A stretch of DNA of 64,000 nucleotides from Cryoendolithus antarcticus. Its lineage: Eukaryota > Ascomycota > Dothideomycetes > Cladosporiales > Cladosporiaceae. The notes under the pieces are model-generated. The model saw only the letters and a program-made list of their open reading frames with translations, was not told where the DNA came from and searched no databases. The position numbers and the translations under genes are program-made. The stretch covers positions 372,001 through 436,000 of the forward strand of contig NAJO01000027.1 in the NCBI GenBank assembly GCA_002077065.1, written 5' to 3'. Of this stretch, positions 50,420 through 63,238 are shown piece by piece. Within the stretch, counting starts at the first letter, position 1. Each line of letters starts with the position of its first letter.

Positions 50420-52830
50420 ATGTCTTCCCACGACACATCATCATCCTCTGACGATTCGAGCAAACGAGACCGCATGAGCGACTCCTCCAAAGATGGCCTC
50501 GATAAGGTCGAGCTCAGCGACTTGGACTCGACTCCGCCGAAACTGCCCATAGAGCAAGACTTGATGCAGCTAGCGAGACTAGGGGAGTTGCGAGCAATAC
50601 AAAAGCTATTCGACAGCGGCACATACAATGCGAAGTCAAGGGACGAGCAGGGCATCACAGCGCTGCATGTATGTAGATATATCAGTATCATAGCAATCAG
50701 TACACCTGCTGATGAATATCTCAGTGGGCTGCTATCAACGGACATCATGCGCTGTGTCACTTCCTCCTCCAGTCTGGCGCCGATGTGAACGCGAAAGGCG
50801 GCGATGCTGAAGCGACCCCAGTCCTTTGGGCGAGTAAGCGGTGTCATCTGCAGGTGCTTCAACTTCTTCTCGCGAACGGAGCGGATCCGTTGGCTCGCGA
50901 TGATCAAGGCTACAACCTTCTGCACTCTGCCACACTGGATGGCAACATCCTTCAATTGACTCTCCTACTGCACCAGCCAGATCTACCCGTCGATGTTCCC
51001 GATACGCAAGGTCACACGAGTCTTATGTGGGCCGCGTACAAAGGCTATCCGTCATGCATCGATTTGCTACTACGATGGGGAGCAAATGTGCACGCCGTGG
51101 ACGACATGGGCTTCACTGCACTGCACTGGGCTCTAGTTAAAGGCAATTACGCTTGTATCCAGAAGCTGGTGGAGTACGGCAGTGATCGCTTTGCAGTGAG
51201 CAGGCCTCAGGACGGTGCGACCGAAGGCGACACACCAGCGATGACTGCCGCGAAGATGAAGTCGGACGTTCAGTGGCGTAAGGCATTGCTGGATTCGGGT
51301 TTCGACGAGCACGCCAATCCGATCTCGTTTCCGATACCCTTCGTAAAGGACAGGCGACTCTTCTTCCAACGTTTCTTCTTCCTTTGGCCGTTTGTTCTCG
51401 GCGGCTTGCAGCTTCACATGCTCGCCTACATGCTGGTCTACATTTCGATACCCGGAGTTCTCATCGTCGGCTATGCCTTGCAGTACACTGTACAGAGGCT
51501 ATTTCGATGGGCGCCGAGCGAGATGAACAGCATGCACAAGACACCCTTCCTGGCAGGCATCTTTGCCGCCACATTCTTCTGGGTCGGCGTCCGTTACGTC
51601 TTTGCCATACTACCTAGTGCGTTCTGTCTTGTCTCCAAGCAAGCAAATCTTCTCGCTAACAGCTATCAGATACCTTCACATCTAATTTCTTCCTCAACAT
51701 GGCATTCGCCACGTGCTACGGCTTCTGCGCCTACTTCTACTACCTCACCATGACCAGCGACCCGGGCTACATACCGAAGAGCAGCAGCCGCGGCCAGACG
51801 AAGAAGACGATTGACGACCTACTTGACCATAGCGCGTTCAATGAACAACATTTCTGTACACTATGTATGATACGAAAACCACTGCGGAGTAAGCATTGCC
51901 GGCGCTGCGGGCGATGCGTGGCAAAAGAAGATCAGTAAGTTGATTGTCTAGTATTGTGCTTTTCGTCCGATTACTGATCAAAGTCTTTAGCCACTGTCCT
52001 TGGGTCGACAATTGTGTAGCAGTGAACAACCACAAGCACTTTGTCCTGTACATTCTCTTCCTAATTCTCGGTATCGGCCTGCTCATTCGACTTACCCTCG
52101 CCTGTATGCTCTTCCTCATCCTTGCCTCTCGTCAAACTTTGCTGACCATATCGCAGATATCGAGGTCCTCCCATCTCCACCTTCCTCGTCACTTCATTGC
52201 GAGATCCTATCCCCCGAACTTTGCGCTCAGTGGTCGAAAGACCCTCTCAGCCTCGTCACCAATGCCTGGGCAGCCCTACAGCTCAGCTGGACTTTTATGC
52301 TCATCTTCGTGCACTTCACCCAAATCGCTCGTGGTGTCACGACCTACGAGAGTATGCGCACCAATCACCTCGCTCCGAACCCAGTCACCTCAGCTCTCAC
52401 CTCAGGCACTCTTGACCCCGAGACCGCCGGTCTGACAGCTTCCGGGGCTGGTCCAGACCTCTCCGGAAATGGCGCATCCGGGCATGCCCATGGCAAGACG
52501 AAGAAGAAGAAAGATGGCTTCTTCGCATCGTGGTCCCGCACTCTCGGTCTCGATGTCTTCTTCACAATCGCCTTCCAAGGATACAACAAAACCCGCGACC
52601 CTTCATCACCTCGGCCTGTCAAACGCAGCAATCCCTTTACTAGAGGCCTTGTGCGCAACTGTACAGACTTCTGGGGCGATGGCGGGGTATTCGGTGGTAG
52701 AGAGAGTGGCGTATCGATGTTAGGCGGCGAGAGGGTAGATTACAGGATGATGTATGAGGTGCCGAGAGGAGGAGCGGGACTTTACAGGGGAGGATATGAG
52801 GCTGTGGACGGCGGAGAGGGAGAAGTGTAG
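50420..52830 (+). CDS. AKR1: Palmitoyltransferase Akr1 (ankyrin-DHHC)
   Basis: Five exons, 50420..50668, 50725..51616, 51670..51934, 51991..52103 and 52157..52830, giving 730 aa, the family's usual length. The acidic Ser-rich N-terminus is followed by about six ankyrin repeats (~55-265; e.g. GITALHWAAINGHHALCHFLL, GHTSLMWAAYKGYPSCIDLL). Then come TM helices, the Cys-rich zinc region HFCTLCMIRKPLRSKHCRRC, and the catalytic DHHC at 468-471, whose first His codon is split by intron 3, in HHCPWVDNCVAVNNHKHF. Akr1 S-palmitoylates proteins at the Golgi, such as yeast casein kinases, and affects endocytosis and pheromone signalling. The tail (TKKKKDGFFASWSRTLGLD, NPFTRGLVRNCTDFW) is typical. Confidence 0.95.
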
Positions 52831-54466
52831 AGATGTGGAAGTGGAGTGGAGGAAAGTGCATACTATACCCTGGCGTTCTTGTTTCGAAGGCAGACCTGTA
52901 CAGATCATGCACCTGTTGTCGCACTTTCTCAGTGGCAACATTTGGCATCTAAGAGAAAGACATACCTGGCGAAGACTTGATACATACCTTGGCGACGACA
53001 GCCTAATCCGGCGCTGCGCTCGGCAGTGATGAGCTGACGTCCAGGTACTGGAGCCCGAGTACAACATTGCAATCGCACCTCACATCGGGAATGGCAGTCC
53101 GCAAACTCGGCGAAGATTCGTAAATCCGTGCCTACTCAAATCGTGCTCGTGTCGTAAGTCGCGCTCTCGCCACTCGGATGGGTCGGGCATCATTACCACT
53201 ATGACTGCCCAGCTTCGCATTACCATCGAAGCCCGAAATTGCTGCCTTGGTAGGGAGGTCTTGGTGATCTATGTTGAGTCCGCACGAGTCGCGCAGCGAC
53301 AGCCAAGATCCCTCGAGACTTAAGCGCAGAGAGAAGTTCAGACATTGTCCAGCGTGACCAAACGCAGGTTCATCGCATTACCAGACATCGGCCAACAATG
53401 GATCTGGTAGGTCGTGCGGCTCTGCTCTTGGCGGTGTCACGGGCAAGGGACGTCCATGGATGAATGTCGCAGAGCGTGTCGTGCATGTGGCAATGGAAGG
53501 GTTCCACCCATAATTCTCCGATCGCGTGGGCGAGCATGGCGGTGCGCCAGAATCTCGGACCTGGTCGGGTAGCTTGATGCTGTCATCAGCAGAGGTCTGC
53601 TGCGTTTTCGGTCGCCAAGTGACGTGGCAGCATGAAAGTTACCAGTGGGACGAGGTACTTGGCGGATGGTCGAGCTTGTCTCGGCGCTAAAGTGGTACTC
53701 TGCATGCTGTCGATAGCGGCCTTGCACTGACGGTGATACCAGCAAGGTTTATCGCTAGATAAGTCTCACTGCGATCTTCCTGTTGCGTTCTGGGGATCGT
53801 ACGGAGAAGGATCTGTCAGAGGGAGTGAGGTGGGCGGAGTATGGGGTCTTGGCGTCATGTTCTAACTTCAGCTGCACCTCCTCTCTTGGCAACGCTTCGC
53901 AGAACGAGTACATGCACCCCCCAAGACGTCCAAGACCCCTCCCGCTGGCTTTCCGCCGCAAGCTGATGAGCGCCGCGCCCTTGGAGTCCCCGCTGTCACT
54001 CCCTTCTTGCATACCTCGAGCTTGACGCTTTCTGCTTGCACCGCATTAGGATCCTACGCTGGGCTTGGAAGCTTGGTGTTTCTATCTCTGGAACTATGGT
54101 ATTGTGACTTACCCAATCTCCGCTGCAGAGACTCGCCTCTGTCTTTGGCAACCATGCCTACTCGGACCATCTCTGCTCCAAGCCGGCCCCATACGAAGAC
54201 CGATTTGGTAGATGTCAGATCCGGTATTCGCAGGTGCCATAGCCCAGGGCAAATTGGTCCCGCTTCCTGCCACGTGCGGTGAAGAGGTCTGGAGGACCTC
54301 GTATATGAATGTAGGAATCTCTCAGTTGTAAATCTTCTCCCATCATCCAACACACAATCGCTACTTTCCGACGCCTCATTCGATTCTCCATCAATCAACA
54401 TTAATCGCGACATCCTCTAGACCTTGACAACTCCAAGTCTACCTTACATCCTCGATCAAAAACAAC
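52831..54466. other. intergenic, 1.6 kb, no gene seen
   Basis: Longest gene-free stretch of the centre. Open frames under 120 codons on both strands, none family-like. The last ~160 bases are CT-rich leader sequence of the next gene. Confidence 0.5.
54302..54309 (+). promoter_or_regulatory. possible TATA box of the NTF2-like gene
   Basis: TATATGAA lies about 160 bp before the ATG and is followed by a CT-rich region and CCATCA/ACAAC leader sequence, a layout seen in strongly expressed fungal genes. Position and motif only; not proven. Confidence 0.3.
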
Positions 54467-55223
54467 ATGCGTGCCTCTACGATCTTCGCCGCCGGCACTC
54501 TCGTGGCGTCCGCTCTCGCTGCACCCTCTCCTCGTGGCTACGGCGGCTGGGGTAACCGTGGCGGACGCGGATGGGGAAAGCATGGCCAGAACGGCAATGC
54601 GGACGTCTGCTTGACCGATGATGACGCTCTTGCCGCTGCCGACATCTTCCGCCACCTCATCCAGGAGTACTCCGATGAGCTTGCTCTCGACGCCCTCACT
54701 GAGGACTTCGTTGACTGGACCTCTGCGGTTGCCATCATCCGCAATCGTGGCGCTGAGCTTCCGTTCATTGTTAACGAGATCCTCTTCGATGGTCGTCAGG
54801 CATTCATGGACGCTCAGGGCTCGCAGCCTCAGATCCCATTCGAGACCCTCAACGTCTTCCATGGCTGCAATTCGACTACCGTCAGGTGGCAAACGACTCG
54901 CTCCGCCAACGGCCAGAAGACTGAGACTGCTGACATCGTGAGTCAACGCATGCTCGCCGCTGCTCTCTGTGACATACACTGACGTAATACTTCAGCCCGT
55001 CGTCGGCATCGCGATCCTCGAGACTGTCCCAGACGCTGACAACTCCTACGGTTTCCGCGTCAAGACTCTCTTCTCCGAGTTCAACGCTGCCGCATGGCTC
55101 GTCAACAACGGTGTGTTCAAGCCCAATGGAACTGTCTCTCCGGTCGGCGTGGACCCTACGCCCGCGCCGAAGCCGGCCAAGCGCGCTGTCTTCGACGACA
55201 GCCTCCGTGGTTCGGCAATCTAG
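54467..55223 (+). CDS. secreted NTF2-like domain protein
   Basis: Two exons, 54467..54937 and 54996..55223, joined in phase 0 by a 58-nt intron (GTGAGT...TTCAG); 232 aa. The signal peptide MRASTIFAAGTLVASALA is cleaved near AAPSP. A short Gly/Trp-rich segment (GYGGWGNRGGRGWGKHG, ~24-40) follows. The body then resembles the fungal secreted NTF2-like family: CLTDDDALAAADIFRHLI, EDFVDWTSAVAIIRNRG, PQIPFETLNVFHGCNSTTV, and FNAAAWLVNNGVFKP. Such proteins are common, small and extracellular in Dothideomycetes; their role is unknown. Two Cys (CLTDD and HGC) may pair. The ATG sits in a strong context (AACATGC after an A-rich leader). Confidence 0.83.
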
Positions 55224-55489
55224 ATCATTATCTAGAGCTTCACGCACAACATGGGCGGTAACTTTTGGGTGGTGGCTAGGCGCTTCTCAGCCCGCTTCCT
55301 ATTCGCTCGCATTTGCGTCGGCGTCGAGTTCTGCATATATTGGGGGAATTGGCTGGGTTGGCAGGGTATAATGTCTCGTATTCTCTCTTCGGTGCCCGAG
55401 AGCGCGGCAGTGGATTAGATAGAAAGCACTGTACATATCAGCTTTCACTCAATGCACTGTCGCCTCGAAGAGCAATGCGATAAGTTACT

Positions 55490-55942
55490 CTACTTCGCCT
55501 CTTCCGCTTCCTTCCCGTCGCCTCCTTCCTCTGTCTGCGCCGCACCGTCCCTCTCGACGTAGCCTTCAGCAACGACGTCCTGCACATCGGTCACATAGCC
55601 GTAAACCATCCATCCCACGAGACCCAGCCCTCCTAAGGCGACGATCAATCCTGCTAGCACTCCTCTCCTGCCCTCTGCACCAGGCATGAAAAGGCGTGTG
55701 CCCCATTTTAAAGCGGGCGTCACCAGAGCCTTCCTCTCAGCGTCCAGTTCAGGGTTCACCGTGACCAGAAGAGCGATCAGAGCAAGCAGGATGAGCATCA
55801 AGAGCAAAGCCGTAAGGACCTGGATGAAGGCCAGGAGTAGTGAGATATTCTTGGTCGTCTGGAGAGTCTCGAACCCCGCTGCTACGAGTGGCTGGACAGA
55901 CGAGAACGCCGAGTTGATCTGGCGGGAGTAGGGGATGCCCAT
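55490..55942 (-). CDS. small membrane protein, hypothetical
   Basis: Single exon, 150 aa. Two hydrophobic stretches: a long one (ISLLLAFIQVLTALLLMLIL then LALIALLVTV, ~33-62), probably one or two helices, and a second (LAGLIVALGGLGLVGWMVYG, ~95-115). The loop holds GTRLFMPGAEGRRG, and the C-terminus is acidic (EEGGDGKEAEEAK). This style recurs in Pezizomycotina as uncharacterised protein; I cannot assign a family. The first Met is preceded by a reasonable leader. It is convergent with the NTF2-like gene, 266 bp between stops. Confidence 0.65.
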   Translation of the reverse strand: MGIPYSRQINSAFSSVQPLVAAGFETLQTTKNISLLLAFIQVLTALLLMLILLALIALLVTVNPELDAERKALVTPALKWGTRLFMPGAEGRRGVLAGLIVALGGLGLVGWMVYGYVTDVQDVVAEGYVERDGAAQTEEGGDGKEAEEAK

Positions 55943-56713
55943 ATTGACTGTCCCGAAGACTCAAGAAAGTCTACTGTAGATCCAAGACCTGGGGCTTAGG
56001 ACCACGTTGTAGTACCGTGCTTGTACTCCGTGTTGGGCCAAGGTAGGACTGGTGACCCTTTGAGATATGGTAGTACTCGTTGTACGGTCAGGTATGAAGG
56101 CCTCGTGAAACCCACATCACCCGGGTCACGATACTCGCTACCGGCCCCCATCGGCATTCTAGCCCTACCTGGTATCGTGAGGCGTCAAGGGTACAGCCCG
56201 CATATATGATGTGACGTAGCGAGCATCAATCACAGTTGTATCAGCCCACACCAGCAATGCGGCTAGCAAGAGCTACCCCGGACAATCTCCCCGAAGTGAC
56301 ACCATCAGTTGATACTAGGAGTATACTAGGAGTAGAAGGCAGGCAGACAGTTTGTAGGCAGGTGTTCTGCTGACTACCAGTACTCATCGTTTACTGAGTG
56401 TCCGCGCGAGGGACGGCTTCATGGACTGAGGTAGTGATTGTTCAAGAGCGCCAGACAGGAGGCATGTTGCGCTGCACAGAATGCCGGAACATAAACGCAC
56501 TGAGTGAGCAAACCAAGACCCAACATATATCAAGCTACTATGTACACCTGTGCCCTACAGTAGTAACACAACAGTGCCAAATATCTCTCCCTTCCACTCC
56601 ACCTCCCACTTCTCCCCAACACACCTGTAATAACGCAAGGAGAGATGAAACACTGGTATCTTAGTATACGAGACCACATTTGTCGTTGTGCTTGTCTGTA
56701 ATGCATCTTCCGT
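55943..56713. other. intergenic, 0.8 kb
   Basis: Holds a small imperfect duplication around 56312-56334 (ACTAGGAGTA twice) and AGGCAGGCAGACAG-type low complexity just after. No gene. Confidence 0.5.
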
Positions 56714-59700
56714 CTAGTCCTCATCAGCGTCGTCGCTAGACTTCTGGCCCAACACCCATCGGAAGCCACCACCAAGCTCGTCCTTCTCTTGCTTGATCGT
56801 AAGCTTGCTGAGATGACCGATGATGTTCTCCATCTGGGTGTCGTGAACATTGCGGTTCTTGCGGCCGAGGTTGTCGAGGTAGGGAATCTTATTCATGACG
56901 AAGTAGACAATGGCGATGACGATGGTCACACCAATGGCGTACATCCAGATGACGACGACGGTGACAACATCGGTGTGGCCGTTGGCGGTCTGGACGAACT
57001 GCGACATTGGGTTGGGCAGAGGGCGCGTAAGAGCGTCACCTGCGAGCCAGCCGAAGATACAGAAGAGGGTTGCGAGGACATCGACCATGAAGATGGCGCC
57101 GACGAGTTGCCATGATGGGAATGTCTCGCCACCACGGGTGACGAAGATCAGCCAGTTCTCAGTGAGCGCAACTTCGAGGAAGAGGATCTCCTGAACGTTA
57201 CCCCAGTTCTGGACAACACCACCGTTGGGCAGGTACATTGTGCCGCGGATGACCCAAGTGCCGATAGCCAGTAGTATACCGAGGACGATGGAGATGATCC
57301 AAATCTTGGGCAGTTGCCATTCGACAGGGCGCTGGTCAACGTGTGCGTTGTCGTAGGCGACAGCAACAGTGGCAAGATCGGCGAACAGGGCGATGAAGAC
57401 GATGAGCTCGGAGCGGATGGTCTCGTTGATGATGATCATTGAGGTGACGAGATAGATCTCCAAGTGCAGGCAGAGGGCGATGCGGTATTGAATGTAGGCC
57501 TTCATGCGCTGGAAAATCTGGCGAGCCTGCTTGATGGCAGTGACAATGGTAGACAAACCGGGGGCGAGGAAGACGATATCGGCGGCGGCTTGGGCAGCCT
57601 CGGAGGCACCCTCGACAGCGATACCGCAGTCAGCCTTCTTGAGAGATGGAGCATCGTTGACACCTGTGAACTATCAGTATTCGTGTGTAGACATGCGTAA
57701 AGTGGGAATTCTTACCGTCACCAGTCATGGCAGTCAAGTGACCACGCTGCTGCAGCATCTCCACGACCTGGTACTTGTGCTCGGGGAACACCTCAGCGAA
57801 ACCGTCAGCGCGCTCGACGAGATCATGCTGAGTGCTGCCAGAGAGACCACCGTGGATGAGCTTCTGCGAGTTGTACACCTTTGTTCCGAGAGCCAACATC
57901 TTACAAGTCTCCTTAGCGATGGCAATAGCATCACCAGTCAACATCTTGACGGGAACACCCAATTGCTGGGCCTCGATGATTGTCTGAGCGGTATCCTCAC
58001 GAGGAGGGTCGAACATAGAAAGCATACCAAGGAGAACCCATGGGTCGTTGTTCTTCTGGTAAGCAACACCAAGCGAGCGGAAACCACGGCGGGCGAACTC
58101 GGTTGCCTTGTCCCTGAAGAGGTCGGCAGTTTCCTTAGAGCATGAGGTCAGGTTCAGGACAGCTTTGGGCGCACCCTTGGCGCAGGTGAACCGGTCGCCG
58201 CGCAGAGTGCAGATAGTGGTGATACGCTTGGAGACGGGGTCGAAGGGCGTGAATTTCTCAGTCTTCCAGTCGTCCTTGAGGATGTCACGAGCCTTGGGGT
58301 AGCGCTTGAGAGTCAAGATGGTGACTTTGTCAATGGGGTCGAGCGACTTGATGTTGTGAGAAGAAGCGAGTGCGGCACAGGCCATCATCCAGTTGACGTC
58401 CTCTCCCTCAGCGACGTATGGCTCACGGATGGAAAGCTGGTTGGCAGTGAGAGTACCAGTTTTGTCGGAGCACAAAATATCGACACCAGCGAGCGACTCG
58501 ATCGCGGTGAGCTTCTGCACGATAGCTTGCTCCTTGGCGAGGTATGCGGCGCCGACGGCGAGCGTGGTAGTCGTGACGACGGGAAGACCGACCGGCACAC
58601 CGATGATGAACAGGATCAAGACGTAGTGGAGCAGAGTGTTCGAAGAGTCCTCGGGTGTTGCCAGCTTGATGTGTCGGAAGAAGCCACCGATCCAGGCGAG
58701 GAGAATCCAGAACATGACCAGAACGAGAAGCGCTGTACCAATGCTGTTCATGATCGCCTTGAAGTGACCCTGATCCTTAGCACCTTGCACGAGAGAAGCA
58801 GTGCGACCGACGAACGAGAAGCGAGCCGAGGTCTGCGCCACAGAGTAAGCCTTACCGCGCTTGCAGCCCGTGGTGTAGTAGACGACATCGCCCATGAACT
58901 TGTCAACAGCGAGAGACTCGCCAGTGATGGCAGACTGATCAGTGGCGACAATGGAGTGACCCTGGTGTGCAACGCCCTCGCCCTCATCTTCCTTGTCTTC
59001 GGATCCGGTTGGGTCCTCTTCGGGGTTGAGTGCGTGTTGCTCGCGGAGCTCCTTGTAGCGAGCGAAATCTTCGGGAACGTCGTAGTCGCAGATAAGACGG
59101 CAATCGGCCGGGACACTCTGAGACTCCTCGATGATGACAATGTCACCTGGGACGATCTCACGAGCCAAGATATCCTGCTCCTGACCTTGACGAACAACGG
59201 TGGCGCGCATAGCAATATCTCCCTTGAGAGATGCGACGACATCGGCGGCCTGCTTTTCTTGATACCAGCCGACTGCGGCGTTGAGCAGAAGAATACCGAT
59301 GATGACACCGAAATCAATCCATGACCGTAGACCAGCGGCGAGGAGGACAGCAAGTTCCATGACTATTCATCTGGTCAGTATTCGTGTTTCATAGCTATGC
59401 ACGGCATGAAGCCGGCGGCTTGGCAATGGTGGAGGCATGATTGCGCCCGTAGCTCCAGAAGCCGAGAGCTCGCAAAAAGCACAAAATAAGACTTGCAGCA
59501 GCCATTGAGCGCGCAATTGTTGTCTAATACACATGCAGTGAGTTCGAGAAGCTGTAGTGACTTACCATAGAGGACGGGACCAGTGAAGAACATCAAGAAC
59601 TTGATGAACAGGTTCTCCTTCTCGGAGGTGAGCTCGTTGAAGCCGAATCGCTTGCGTCGGCTCTCGACATCAGTGTTGCTGAGACCCTGCTTGATGTCGG

Positions 59701-60178
59701 ACTCGAGCCACTCTTCGGGCACGACACCATCGTCAGCGACAGTAGCCTTCTCGGACTTCCAGAACTACACTACATGTCAGCTTGCATTGTGATGCGGCGA
59801 CGCAGAATGAAGATGCGTACCTGCCACGCCTTCTTGGGCTTGACGTCGGCAGCGGTCGCGTCGGCAGCATCTGCGTCAACGGCCTTGGGATCCCGATATG
59901 TGGAAATGTATTTCTGAAGCGCAGTGTACTCGTCTATATCCCGTGTCAGTCGCGTCTGTGGCGCTGACGTCCGTCTGTGTGTCCGTCTTACCAAGGTCGT
60001 TGATATCGCCAGGCGCCTGAGACCACTTCCGTGACCTGCGTGAAGCTGTCAGTTGCTATTGTTCGCAAGCTATACCGGTAAAGCGCGGAGCTGTTGAGAT
60101 CGCGACGAACCTCGCGGCGGCATCACTGTTGCCGTTCTCCATATCCTTCTCACCGAAGCTGACGCGTGGAGCCGCCAT
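56714..60178 (-). CDS. P-type plasma-membrane H+-ATPase, clade-2-like
   Basis: Six exons in transcript order: 60111..60178, 59992..60035, 59821..59933, 59566..59764, 57716..59362, 56714..57663, giving 1006 aa. All junctions are GT-AG and in frame. The intron before exon 5 is 203 nt. Key P3A features: SAITGES in the actuator domain, CSDKTGTLT with phospho-Asp at ~441, KGAPKAVL (nucleotide binding), MLTGDAIAIAKETC, TAMTGDGVNDAPSLKKADCG. It pumps protons out to energise uptake. It is longer than yeast Pma1 (918 aa) and carries an acidic insert before SAITGES (EEDPTGSEDKEDEGEG, ~253-270) and the YYTTGCKRGKAY segment. That resembles the second fungal Pma group more than the main Pma1. Paralogue status is inferred. 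Confidence 0.93.
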
Positions 60179-63100
60179 CGTTGATAGCGATGCCCAAATA
60201 AATGGCCGCTACAATGTTGTCGTGGTACAGATGGTTGCGGTATCGCGAGCTTCAGCGTGTGGAGGAGGAGAGAAGAGCTTTACCTTAAGAAGCGGGAGAT
60301 GAGTGACGCTGTGGGCCGGGCGATTTAGCTGCGGCTACGCCCGCTAGCGTACATCAACTGGTGCTTTTGTCGGCCGAACAGGCCCAATGGTCAGGATCAT
60401 CAACGGTTCTATTGTGACTCGCTGCAACGGGCTTGTTGGGCACATGGGCCACGACTGGTAGTATCGCACCAGTGTCGCACCGTGAGCGGTATTTGGGCCT
60501 GGCAAATGGGCATGGCTATAACGCTGCTTGTACCACACGATGTCCAAAGTTCTGCCCACCCACGCTTTGTGCCTGAAAGAGGCATAGTCAACGTTGGGAG
60601 GATGGGTGGAGAAGGGCCGAAGTATCACAAACGTCACGCTGATTTGGCGTGTAATCTTGCCGTCAAAGCCGTGCGAGGAAGAGCTTGCGTTCCACCAGCA
60701 TGCCGGCGCGTCGGCCTCTAACGGCGGGGTTGTGCATCAAAGTATTACCCTTATCGCACACCTAGCCCGTCTGTCGAAGCTTGACTGGTCGCATGGAGCT
60801 GTCCTCGAGCATTCACAGCAGTGCGGCTCGATGCCGAGCTCGACGCTCATGCACCAGTAGCTGCGGGAGAGCGAGAGTATGACGCCTTTGCAATCGACTG
60901 TGCAGCAGCTATTGCAGCGCTTGGCGACCGATGAGATCGCACTGGTGATGGCGATGTCAAGAGCCATTGAGTCTTGTCGCAAGGTTCAAGCATAGCCAAT
61001 ACTGCTTACTGGACAGGTCATAACATTGCAGCGCTTGCGCGATAACAGCGTGGCGCAAACCCTATTCCTGGCAAGCAAATTGGCAGGCCAGTCCATGAAG
61101 CGAAATTTGTTGTCTTGTCACGAATCCACATCATAAGGAAGCGCAGGGCAACAGCCGGTGTCCGACCAGCCACAGGGCAATAACAAAAGTGAGTACGGAC
61201 ATGATTGGCGAGCGACTGTGAAATTGATTGTGCATCGCGAAGTCGACATGTCGTATCAGCACTCGGCATTGGAGTCTATGGATTGAGTTCCGAGGCCTCG
61301 ATGTTTCCTAACCACGTTCTACTGACCGAGAGCATTTCTTGACACCCGGAGAGCACGTTTCACGCGATTCACCAGCTTCTGTCATGTTGCTCGCGGAAAC
61401 TTTGGGTTATCTTTGCGTCGGTCTGCAGTACTCATGGTTTGTTCGTGGCGCCGGTGCACGTAATTTTCTCTTCGCCCACACGCGTCGGAGCCAACACTGC
61501 CTTTTGCCGACCATGCCACAGATTCCTCATCGTTATTCTAGGGTGCTGGTCTACCTTTCCGCACTTATTTCAAAGTGCCGAGTTTCCTTCGCTGCATCCA
61601 CCGGAAGCCTGGCCGCACAGGCTCAACCTGTAACGCCCGGTTGCGCGATTTACGACCTCAGCCTTATGGGCTGCCGAGAGTGCCGCCTCGGAGTCATCTG
61701 CGGGTCATCAACTTCGCATTTCTTCGCAATGGATAAAGTCGTTTGTCAATCGAACACGCGGACACTGGCGAAAATTGCGTGACATACAAGCAGCCTAACG
61801 GGGCCGAGCTGCGACCCTTGGGTATCGACTCTTCGTCCAACCGAGTCATCGCCGTCCGCGACCGTAGTCATCAATAGGAACTGCTCACTCAACAGAACGA
61901 GGCTCAAAATTCGAATCAGTAAACACGCTGCTGCTTCGATTTCCCAGGGAATTGACTATGGCCCGCAAGACAAGTACAGTACCGCGGCTGGCGCATAGAG
62001 CTCTCACGGGTCTTCCGCGTCCTGCCGGTGATTCCAGCTGAAGTCTATTACAAAGATCACGATCGCTGAAGCGCTCGTATCCCCTCTTACATGGCACGAC
62101 CATGCGCGTCCATATTGAGAACCTAGAACAGACTACCAGTATGCTCTCGGCGCCTAAGAGTCACAAAGCAGTGCACCGCAATAGTAGGTTGGTGCGATTG
62201 CATCCACGTGGCTTGTCTCCTCCCATGAAAGGTCAGATACTGCCAACTTAGTTCAATCCCAGCAGGCTGCACGAAGACCACATGGCAATGTGTGACTTCG
62301 GCAAGGTTCCGAGTCTGACACCGTTGCAACTTCGAGGGCAGGATATGCTCAGCACGTCCGGCTGCGATCGTCCGAAGACATCCGCGAGCCGTGAGGTTCC
62401 TCTGAAGCAGATCAGTAACAAGCATATTTGGCAGCACACTATCGTCCGTAAGCTGCAGTAAGTGTCGCGTGCAACACTACATCCGGCGACTCTGAAGGAT
62501 AGCAGGTTCGACAGGACGAACAGTCCAGGATAAATTCCCTGGCGACCGCTGATGCGATACAATGATGGTCTACACATGTGATGGAGTCGGCTTGCACGAG
62601 ACTATAGACAAGAACAGGATGGTCCAATGTAGGTCGAACAACTCCTTTCCAAACTCTGTGCCTTAATTTTCGCTCTTCAAACACCCTCAAGCGTGTATGA
62701 TCTATACGCTCGATCCGCCCCAGAAATACACAATCACGCCCTTTGAGGTAGTCTCACACGCAGCCAGTGCTTACGAACGGGTGATGTCCTTCGTCAACAT
62801 GATGACTACCCGTCTCAATGGCAAGCTCAACTTCGTCGGTACTTCGGTTTGGTCGGACTCCAGTCATCAGGGGTTCCGAGGCTAGTCTTTGCCGACTGCA
62901 TTACAAGTCAAGACTACCTTCGCTTCTCCGAAATTGTACAAAGCTGCCATGGCTGTGAAATTACATCTATTCAAGTGTATCCAGCGTACACTATGAGTGC
63001 AGAACAAACGCAGGGGGAGGCACTGAGCCTTCAAAAGCATAGCGGGATTGGAACTAAATGCTGCAGTCAGATTGACACGAGTAGCTGCGTTCCAGACGGA

Positions 63101-63238
63101 AGAGCGCGGTGGCGGAGTAGGGCAGGTTCGAGGTGGCTTGTGTACATGGAGCCACGACTTTGACGGCAGGTCCTGCCCCAGATCTGAACTACACTCGAGC
63201 TCGTAACTACCTGTATACGACTCGACATCAAAATCGAC
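60179..63238. other. gene-poor stretch, 3.1 kb
   Basis: The ATPase promoter should occupy the first few hundred bases. Beyond it are only short frames on both strands (the largest 61339..61782, 147 codons) with no family-like sequence, no terminal repeats and no clear transposon remains. Confidence 0.5.

Noticed and set aside
61339..61782. 147-codon open frame in the gene-poor region
   Set aside because: Composition is random-like, with no domain, poor start context and overlapping frames on both strands.
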